Part shown: positions 56,561-64,000 of the stretch, in pieces
How the letters are laid out: the number at the start of each line of letters is the position of its first letter
How positions within the stretch are numbered: the first letter of the stretch is position 1
Origin: Cricetomys ansorgei
Taxonomy: Eukaryota > Chordata > Mammalia > Rodentia > Nesomyidae
Reading direction: 5' to 3'
Length of the DNA: 64,000 nucleotides
NCBI GenBank assembly: GCA_026225945.1
Contig: JAMJFZ010002575.1
Location: 434,001-498,000 of the forward strand
Program-made: the position numbers and the translations under genes
The notes under the pieces: model-generated
The model's database searches: none
What the model saw: only the letters and a program-made list of their open reading frames with translations
Told to the model about the DNA's origin: nothing

Positions 56561-57559
56561 ATCCGTGCAAGCAACATGTGTTTTCTAGGAGAGAAAAGAT
56601 ACACAATTTCTCACCTAATGACATATGTGGTATTTGCTGCATTAATGATAGGCCATCGGTTGAGAGAAGGAAAGGACTATTATAGAATGGGGTAGAGAGT
56701 CCCCTGGGAAAAGGCTGCTTTGGCCTCGTAGAGATGGGGGGTTCGGTATGGAGAGATGTCTCCTCAACAGATAGGCATAGAAAAATGGTTGTGGTACCTG
56801 GAGCAGTGTGGCTCAGGAATGGAAGCTGAGGTTAGACCTATGAGGCCTTGAATGTCAGGCAGGCAGACGTGAAAGCCCTGGTGGCAATCAGGGTCTATAG
56901 ACCACACGGGCTTCAGGAAGACAAATTCTGCAGCAACCATGTAAGTGGCATGGGACTGAGCAATGGCCAGGGAAGACAGGAGGCAATCAGAGGAAATGAG
57001 GGGAACAGTTTGAGTTACACCAAATAGGAATACCTTGCTATGTATCTTTCCCGTTCTCTTTCTGGGTGTCTTTGTTTTCACCCAACTGCCTGAGTTTCTT
57101 TGGGATCAGAGGCCTTTCTATAAGGGCTACCCCAGAGCCAGCCTCACTCTCAGGGGATCTGATGTTGCCTCCTTCCTCAAAGGCACTGAGTCCAGACACG
57201 CCCAGACGTCTGACTTTTGCAGTCTGAGCTTTAACACCTGGACCACCCAGAGTCCACGGTCCCTTTCCCCACAAACTGCACTTCCCTGCAAACCCTGCTC
57301 CCTTCCACCTAGCTTGTCAACCTCAGACAGACCTCCAACCCTGAGGGGCCACTGTGGCTGCTGAGCCTCCAGCCCCTCCTTCCTTGCCTCCCTACCCGCT
57401 ACCTTGGTACACCCCCAACTCCAGAGCTCAAGGTAGAGTCGGAGGGCCCAGGAGGGGAAATCCAGGGCCTCTCCAAGGACCTGATTATTTCCAAAGACTT
57501 GTGCTAATTTTCTGATATGATCCTCACATCTCTGTGAGGCACTAAATCCTCATTACTTT

Positions 57560-57870
57560 TCCTGACCGATGCATTCTAATTAGATCAACACTTAAAAAAA
57601 AATTCACAATAGCCACAGGATGGCTTTCCATCTCATTAACTCCTCACTTATTATTTTCATGAAAATTACTGATAAAAATGTGCATCTCCATTTGGTGAGG
57701 CCTCGCAGCCTCCTCAGCTCCTATCTTACATCTCTCCCGTCACCGGGGCTGCGCAGCGTCGCCATGGCAACCCACAATAATAGAAACTAATAAATTACAA
57801 ACGAGATGCTCGTTGAGCAATTATTGTCCTCTTTTATGCAAGTTTCTTGCTAATTTCGATCATAAGGGAA
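57560..57870. promoter_or_regulatory. Candidate conserved intronic enhancer (TAAT-rich, CpG patch)
   Basis: Repeat-free block with several homeodomain-type cores (TAATTAG near 57,578; ATTAACT; AATAAATTAC; CAATTATTG) around a CpG-containing centre (57,735-57,775). The texture is that of vertebrate developmental non-coding elements. The target is presumably Pknox2, by location. This is inference. Confidence 0.45.
57758..57771. promoter_or_regulatory. RFX X-box
   Basis: GTCGCCATGGCAAC fits the X-box consensus (GTNRCC, 0-3 bases, RGYAAC) on both half-sites and differs from a perfect palindrome at one position. Confidence 0.6.
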
Positions 57871-57872
57871 AG

Positions 57873-57996
57873 TACAATAAGACTCTGAAGGAATGAGTCT
57901 ATTTCAAGAGAGTATTAGCAAGCAGAAGCCAAGGCTGCTGTTTTTAGATCTATAATAAAGAGATTTGGTGATTTTAAGCAATATAAGGAGGAAATA
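57873..57996 (+). repeat. Paired element, copy B
   Basis: Partner of 56,465-56,560, 1.41 kb to the right. It contains an extra insert of about 18 bases between the two matching blocks. Confidence 0.8.
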
Positions 57997-58924
57997 AACT
58001 TCTTGCCCCATGTCCTATGTCATTCTTAGTATCGAGTCCCAGAGAAATTCCAGTGGGGCGAACGTGATGCAATATTGAGTGTGCCTGTGGAGGTGGGGTG
58101 GGGTCACGATGTGTCAAGTGTGTCCCTCCCCTTGCCCCTGCCAACCTAAAATGAAAATGTCACAGCCTCTCGGGTAGCGCTCACAGAAGCTTCCATCACT
58201 TGCCCTTAGAAAGCTAACTTGTATCCCAACCCCTGTCTGTCTAAGGAGAGGGGTAGTGTGTACCTCTCAGGGGCATCTGTGTGTGTGTGTGTTTTCTAGA
58301 CTTCAGGAACTCAGTGAGAGGGAAACGAAGTTGTGATCCTACAGTGTGTGCAGATGTCAGCAAGTGTGTAACACAGTTATCAGGCAGCTCTCTGAATCTC
58401 TAGATTTGAAGAAGACATTCTGTCCTGGAGAGAAGCACCTACTCTTTCCTGCGGTGTAGAATAGGCATTATTTCCTCAGATGAAGGCAGAAGGGGAATCT
58501 CAGAAAGGGTTTCATTGAAGTGACTTTACCAGTGGCCCTGACCCTTATGGGGACAGCGGTACCAGGGTAAGGTACACAGGTAGAAGATGAACAGGGAGAA
58601 GCAGTCATGTGGAATCTGTCTTCATTTACTAGGTGGGCAGAATCTGGGAGAAGGCCCATTTTCCCTGAAGTCTTCTTCCATAAGGGCTAAGAGCCACTTC
58701 ATGCCGTTCAGAGGAGACTGTTTGCCAGGAAGGCTACTACCATTCCCAGCTGTCAACTAGGCAGGTGTCTTTTTCTCTTTTACTGACAAGGGCTCATTCA
58801 CTTCTTGGTAAATCTTAGGATAGGGAGCCAGGAATTTCTTTGGACAGTCTCCCTTAGATATGATCATTTCGGGGATGCTTATACCCTAGCATCTGTGTTG
58901 GGAGGGTCTATGTAAAAAGGGGAC
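57997..58924. other. Intron stretch without recognised repeats
   Basis: Only a short GT run near 58,278 is notable. Confidence 0.4.
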
Positions 58925-59030
58925 TATGTTGGCTAGATATGATGGCTAAGGCAGCAGGATCAAGAATTTGAGGCCAGCCTTGGCTACATGCTAAGACTGT
59001 CACAAACAAACAATCAAATAAAGAATAAGG
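58925..59030 (+). repeat. B1-type SINE, truncated
   Basis: 'gaatttgaggccagccttgg ctacatgctaagactgtcac' with a CAAA tail, 140 bases from a Pknox2 splice donor. Confidence 0.7.
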
Positions 59031-59170
59031 GCCTGTGCTGCCTGATGGAGAGAGGAGGACCTCCTTGTAAAAGGATCTGATAATTCAAATTGCTTTGCCC
59101 AGGTTACTGTAGTCCTTCAGACCTTTCTGCATGCCTGGCTGAGGAGACATGGCCCATCCCTGTGTGTTAC

Positions 59171-59359
59171 CTGTGAGTGAAGGTTTATGGAGGGCTGGTT
59201 GGGGGAGTAGGGCCCCCCGAGGTCATTCCTGAGCAGGTTATCGCTGTGCATCTTGGTTTTGAGGCAGGTGATGTAACGGTTGCAAAAGTCCTTGCAGAGT
59301 TCATTGACTTTCTCCAACTCTAGAAGGTGGATCCTCAGGACCTGGATTGCCTTCACCAT
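59171..59359 (-). CDS. Pknox2: Pknox2 coding exon, second MEIS/PBX-interaction region
   Basis: On the - strand a cccAG acceptor precedes ATG GTG at 59359, and the donor gtaaca follows CAG at 59171. The 63 codons begin [20 protein letters not shown], continue with [17 protein letters not shown] and end SINLHSQ, all in phase 0. This is the second helix-rich block (MEIS-B/HR2) used by PREP and MEIS proteins to bind PBX. The first Met is internal to the protein, not a start site: family proteins continue upstream, and the exon starts directly after a splice acceptor. The frame reading further upstream to 59476 is intron. Confidence 0.96.
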
Positions 59360-59571
59360 CTGGGGAGAGGAGGAGCTGTAAGCCCAGGTGTCCTTATCAC
59401 ATCCCCCCATCCCAGCCCCAATCTTGGCAGAGGAGGGGAGCCTACCCTTGCTGTTGCTCCTGTTTCCCATCCACATGGTTTAAACTCTCCACGAGACTCT
59501 GATGATTATTCACTTGTTTTTAACCCACTGCTAACACAGTGGTTCTGGAGGCAGTTGTGATCTGAGTACAG

Positions 59572-59760
59572 TACTGACCTTAGTAATAGAAGTTCAGATT
59601 CAAGCTCCAGGTTTGCCATGGATTGTTTGTGTGACCTTTGGCAACTTGCTTAAGCTCTCTCTGCCCCCCTTAGTCTCTAAATGGGGATATTATACCCTCC
59701 CCAACAACTCTACAGGTTTGTTGAGGCATCACAGGAGAGAATCATGGCACACTATAAAGT
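59572..59760 (+). repeat. MIR
   Basis: 'ttgtttgtgtgacctttggc aacttgcttaagctctctct' and 'tctctaaatggggatattat' are sense MIR landmarks. Confidence 0.8.
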
Positions 59761-60034
59761 ATTAAGTAAACACAAGGAAGGCTGAGATCAGGGTTTCTTG
59801 GAAATGCCCCAGAGGTCAGACATTGTCTATTCTTACATTTATATTCTGTGTGCCTCATGTGATATGGGCTGCCTTACTCTGGTGATACCTGCTGATGGAC
59901 TGGATAATCCAGCATGACTTAGCTGGGCACTGGGTAACAACTGTCTGCTTTCTGCGCCCTTTGGGTTACTGCAGAAGAGCCTCTTCAAATGAACAACCCT
60001 AATCCTAACATGGCTACTCTGCATTTGAAACTTT

Positions 60035-60510
60035 CTTCTTTGTTATCATTATTATTTTTATTAGGGTTTGTTTATTTTATTTCATCAATGTATAAGACAA
60101 TGTTTCATGTAGCCCAGGCTAGTTTCCAACTCATTACATAGTTAAGGGTGACCTTGAACTTAGAAACTCAGAATTCTCCTGTATCCCAAGCGCTAGGATC
60201 ACAGGCATGTACCACCAAACTCAGCTTGCTGATCTTCTTGTCATATATATATAGTAAGGAAAACACAGGGTGAAAAAAGCAAGTCTTTATACAATTACGC
60301 TAAAAGAAAAGTTTCAGTCCCCCTCATATATTTTAAAGTTTTATTTATTTATGTGTGTATACCTGTGACATGGTCCTCATGTGGAGGTCAGAGGACAACT
60401 TGTGGGAATCAGGTCTCTCCTTCCTCTGTGTGGGTCAACAGAATTGAACTCAAGGTTGTAAAGCTTGGCAGCAAGTGCTTTTACCTGCTGAGCCATCTTG
60501 CTGGCCTACA
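60035..60510 (-). repeat. B1-type SINE and B3-family SINE
   Basis: Antisense B1 (tagcccaggctagtttccaa) to 60,228. Antisense B3 (gtcagaggacaacttgtggg ... ctgctgagccatcttgctgg) at 60,325-60,510. Confidence 0.8.
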
Positions 60511-60754
60511 TTTTAACCAACCTCCAATAAATTTACACTTATAATTCTGCTTTCTGGTTTTTCCTTAGCTCATTAAATATGCTTTTCTAAGTGCCAGAAT
60601 TGTTTTCTCTCTCTCTCTTCTGGACTATGAGCCGTGAGAAGGCAGGATGACGTCTAATTGGCTCACAGCATTATCTTATTTACATACAATAAACACTGAA
60701 TGGATGAGAATTGTTTTCAATTGTCACATATGAGTCCATATGTATGCTTTATTT

Positions 60755-60912
60755 ATTTATTCAGTTTTTTTCTAGACGAGGTTTCTCTGTTGTAACTCCA
60801 GCTGTCCTGGAACTCACTCTGTAGACCAGGCTGGCCTGGAACTCACAGAAATCTGTCTGCCTCTGCCTCCAAGGTGCTGGGATTAAAGGTGTGCATCACC
60901 ACCACCCAGCCA
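60755..60912 (-). repeat. B1 SINE, well preserved
   Basis: Antisense near-consensus B1 with the 'ctctgttgtaactcc' variant shared by other good copies in the window. Confidence 0.9.
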
Positions 60913-61004
60913 TATGTGTGCTTTGTTTAACTAGTTCTCTGTTGCTGGACACTTATAGTACATTCAAATTTTCAGTTTTATTTAGAAAAAAAAGTTACAC
61001 AATG

Positions 61005-61080
61005 AGGCTAGAGGACAAAGTATTTCCAGCTCAGTGGTAGAACACTTGCCTAAGCTTTAATTAGACCTCTGATTTGATCT
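61005..61080 (+). repeat. ID SINE fragment
   Basis: 'agctcagtggtagaacactt gcc' is ID-like. Confidence 0.65.
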
Positions 61081-61199
61081 ACACACACACATATATACAT
61101 ACAACAGACACTATTTTCTAAGTGTGTAGCTCTGTCTCCCATTTCTGCATTTTTCCCTCAGTATGAGTTCCTAAGAGTGATGGTGAAAAATCTACACAC

Positions 61200-62508
61200 A
61201 TTGTTATAGATCATGACAAATAAACAAATTGCTTTTCAATAGGGCTTGTTCATATGGTGCTAGAATAACCAGACATGCATAAACAAGCAAATGGAAACCC
61301 CTGAACCTTACTTTAAACTCCACATCTAATAAAAAGATTAATTCAAATGGAGCAGGGACCTAAATATAAGACATAAAACTGTAACACTTTTAGAAAAAGA
61401 AAACAGACAGGTGTGGTGGCACTTGCCTTTAATCCTACCACTCAGAGGCAGAGGCAGGTAGATTTCTGAGTTCAAGGACAGCTCCCTCTACAGAGGAAGG
61501 GGGAGCAAGTTCCAGAACAGCCTGGGCTACAGAGAGAAACCCTGTCTCAAAAAAACCAACAACAACAACAAAAAACAAAAACAAAAAAAAAAAAACAAAG
61601 AAAGAGAAATAGAGAAGAGAGAAAATCTTAATATGTAGAAAATCTCAATATGTAGAAGTCTTAAGACTCGATATCAAAACCATAATCCAGAAATGAAAAA
61701 ATTACTTGCTTGCTAAAATTAAAAATGTTTGTTCTTATAAAGAACCTGTCAGCCATGTTGGTGTATGCCTTTAATCCCAACACTCTGAAGGCAGAGATAG
61801 GCAGATCTTTGTGAGTTCAAGACCAGCCTGGTCTACACAGTGAGTTCCAGAACAGCCAGAGCTACATAAAAAGACCCTGTCTAAAAACAAAGAAAACAAA
61901 ACAAAACAAAACAACAAATATCATCAACAACAGAAAATAACCCGTGAAAAAGATGAAAAGACTATGAACTGGAAGAGAATATTTACAAACCACATATCTG
62001 ATAAGGGACTTGCACCTAGAATATGTAAGGAATTCTTAAAGTTAAATAGCAAAATAACAAGCAACCCAATTAGAACAAGGGCAAAAGACATGATCAAACA
62101 TTTTGTTGAAGAGGATATACAGATGGCAAATAAGCACATGGAAAGATGTTCAATGTCATTAGCCATTAGGGAAATGCCAATAGAAACCACACTGAGTTAT
62201 CTCTCCACATACACACACACACACATAAGCATAGTTACAGCTAGAAATTGATGACATCAAATGTTGGCAGAGGAACTGGACTCTAGGTCACTTAATCCCA
62301 ACTGAGAGGCAGAGACAGGCAGATCTCCATGAATTCAAGGCCAGCCTGTGTCATCTACTGAGTTTTAGGCCAGTCAGCAATACATAGTGAGAACCTGCCT
62401 CAAAAACAAAAACAAAAGCAAACAATACAAAGCAAAACACCCAAAATAAGTTGTACTCATCATATAACCCAGTAGCTTATGAGCATTTATTTCAGAGAAA
62501 TAAAAATG

Positions 62509-62539
<31 letters not shown>

Positions 62540-63072
62540 CTATACAGCTCTATTTCAAGTGACTTCAAATTGGAAACAGTGGAAATAAATGAATGGCTGA
62601 AGAAACTATGGTAATCCATGTCACAGACTACAACTTGGCAATAAAAAGGAATGAACTATTAATACGCTCAACAATTCAGATGTATTACAGGAAATTCTGC
62701 TATCCTAGGGGGGAAACAGTCTTAAAGAGATATATACTAATAGCACAGTGCCATTTTCACGACATCCTTGAAATGACAAGACCACAAAGACAGCACAGAT
62801 GAGTAGTTGGTGAGACAGAGTGAAAGAAAGAGGGAAGAACTGTTCCGTGTCTTGCCTATAATATGTTTGCGTGAATCTAAATGTAACAAAATCACATAGA
62901 ACTTAGCACACATGTATGTGTTCAAGGGAGCGTGTGTAAAATTGACAAAATCTGAAGAAGATTGGTGGGTTATTCCTACCTGTGAAATTGTGCTCTGATT
63001 ATGCAAGAATTAGCATCTCATGCTGATGCATGTAAATTCATAATTATATCAAAATAAAAGAAAAAATGTAGA
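61200..63072 (+). mobile_element. Ancient LINE-1 (L1M) 3' end broken by three B1 insertions
   Basis: Segments follow the order of an old L1 3' end: 'taataaaaagattaattcaa', 'gataagggacttgcacctag', 'gatgttcaatgtcattagcc attagggaaatgcc', 'cttggcaataaaaaggaatg', and finally 'aattatatcaaaataaaag' with an A tail at 63,072. B1 copies interrupt it at about 61,411-61,615, 61,748-61,918 and 62,285-62,440, and a CA run lies at 62,516-62,538. A 95-codon frame (61,964-62,251) is L1-derived. No intact ORF2 remains. Confidence 0.8.
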
Positions 63073-63204
63073 TGGAGTTACCGCCTTTTTGTATCTACTT
63101 ATGTTGACACAGCCGTGTGTAGGAGATTCTAATGTCAGCCTCTCAGTTTGGGGTAGTGTTATGATGCCTAGGGACAAGCTCAGACAGTACAGAAATAAAA
63201 CAAG

Positions 63205-63720
63205 CGGGCCGAGGTGATAGCCCGCTCGGTAAAGCATGCATTTGATCACCAGGACAAGCTTAAAAAGCTGGGTGTGGTGAGAGGCTTGTAATACCAATGA
63301 CAGGGAGGCAGAGATAGCAGAGACAGAGAACCCCTCCGATGGTTGGTCAGCCAGTCTGGCTGAACTGGCAAGCTCCAGGGCAATAAGCACCCTTTCTCAA
63401 ATCACAAGATCTGCCAGATGGTGGTGGTGCATTTCTTTAATCCTAGCACTTGGGAGGCAGAGGCAGGTGGATCTTTGTAAGTTTGAGGCCAGCTTGGTCT
63501 TCAGGACAGCCAGAGTTACATCAGTTACACTGTCTCAAAAAACAAACAAACAAACCAAAAACCATAACACAGACATCTTCAGAGTGATACCTGAGGTTGC
63601 CTTCTGACCTCCATATGCACATGCACCTATGTACACATGAGCACACGCACGCACACACACACACACACATACACATGAACAACACAAAGAAGAAACACAA
63701 AGAAGAAAATCTCTCCCAGA
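63205..63720 (+). repeat. B2-related SINE split by a B1, with (CA)n tail
   Basis: Left part 'aagctgggtgtggtgagagg ... cagtctggctgaactggcaa' and right part 'tgccttctgacctccatatg' bracket a sense B1 at about 63,411-63,555. It is the same composite family as at 43.4-43.9 kb. Confidence 0.7.
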
Positions 63721-64000
63721 GAATTTTGACTATGAGCTCTGAGCTCAACTAATTCAGAGTTTTTGGAGTAAGACATCGGAATTAAGGGTCACAGACAGAA
63801 GCTTTACATGGGGCTCTGTTACAAGGTCTCATCCTATGGATGCCACTTCCACGAGGCTGAGACTGACAAACAAGGAGCAAGCCAAGTTAAAAAGGAGAGT
63901 GGTGATGTCAGTGTAAGTGGTTTGGACCAAAAGGAACCTGAGAAAGACTGTTCTTGTCTCCATTTTCTGCTTAGCTTCAGCCTGGAAGGTCTCAGCTTAC
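63721..64000. other. Unassigned sequence at the right edge
   Basis: No repeat is recognised. Read on the - strand, the window begins with GTAAGC, which would fit a splice donor if a Pknox2 exon ends at 64,001. This cannot be tested within the window. Confidence 0.25.

Larger units (their letters stand above)
28655..64000 (-). other. Pknox2: Pknox2 (Prep2) transcription unit, 3' part (seven coding exons)
   Basis: Seven - strand exons (189, 130, 98, 120, 77, 179 and 233 coding bases) join without a phase conflict into 341 codons plus stop. They match the C-terminal part of PKNOX2, a TALE homeodomain protein of about 472 residues. Known role: a nuclear factor that dimerises with PBX proteins through bipartite N-terminal MEIS-type regions and binds TGACAG-like sites; PBX partnering also affects its nuclear localisation. 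The window covers the second MEIS region, a Q/V-rich linker, the homeodomain and the acidic tail. Introns from 5' to 3' are 12.2 kb, 464 bp, 768 bp, 14.3 kb, 788 bp and 1.2 kb. Upstream exons and the promoter lie right of 64,000. It is convergent with Fez1. Confidence 0.96.

Noticed and set aside
59360..59476. Upstream extension of the Pknox2 MEIS exon to an apparent Met
   Set aside because: A clean cccAG acceptor precedes the exon at 59,360-59,362 and the upstream residues do not match PKNOX proteins.
61964..62251. 95-codon frame with a protein-like look
   Set aside because: It lies inside the L1M 3' relic and is LINE debris, not a host gene.

Overview
The window is mammalian nuclear DNA from a muroid (mouse-like) rodent. 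It has GT-AG introns, no operon structure, and dense rodent SINEs (B1, B2/B3, B4, ID) plus older MIR, L1M and hAT relics. The species cannot be fixed. The better-preserved B1 copies share an unusual 'gagttacaacagag' core that does not look like the common house-mouse or rat consensus. No CpG island or promoter was seen, which fits a window holding only the 3' parts of two genes.

Two protein genes converge tail to tail. On the + strand (1 to about 15,810) lie the last six coding exons of Fez1, encoding its C-terminal 194 residues, with a short 3'UTR and an AATAAA signal. On the - strand (about 26.6 kb to beyond 64,000) lie the last seven coding exons of Pknox2 (Prep2), a TALE homeobox gene. 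These encode 341 residues: the second half of the PBX-binding MEIS region, a glutamine/valine-rich linker, the homeodomain (split by two introns) and an acidic C-terminal tail. All exon phases join exactly. The pair has the same neighbour order and convergent orientation as human FEZ1/PKNOX2 on 11q24.2.

By region: 0-15.8 kb is Fez1 exons and repeat-rich introns, including a class II ERV gag relic on the - strand at 2.9-4.5 kb. 15.8-26.6 kb is the intergenic interval, with a possible conserved element near 19.1 kb and a degenerate tandem array of about 120 bp units at 22.5-23.1 kb. 26.6-31.2 kb holds the Pknox2 3'UTR and last three exons. 31.2-45.4 kb is a large intron with a 0.3 kb GGA minisatellite. 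45.4-47.0 kb is a cluster of three exons. 47-59.2 kb is a 12 kb intron containing a local duplication of about 375 bp, a hAT (URR1-type) insertion, and a repeat-free, TAAT-rich block with an intact RFX X-box. 59.2-64 kb has one exon and then an old L1M 3' end broken up by B1 insertions.

Fez1 (kinesin-linked axonal transport adaptor) and Pknox2 (PBX-partner transcription factor) are not known to act in one pathway. Their adjacency looks positional. I found no undescribed multi-gene system. The most unusual items are non-coding: the two paired duplications in the 12 kb Pknox2 intron, the 120 bp tandem array, and a UG-rich tract abutting a homeobox 5' splice site.
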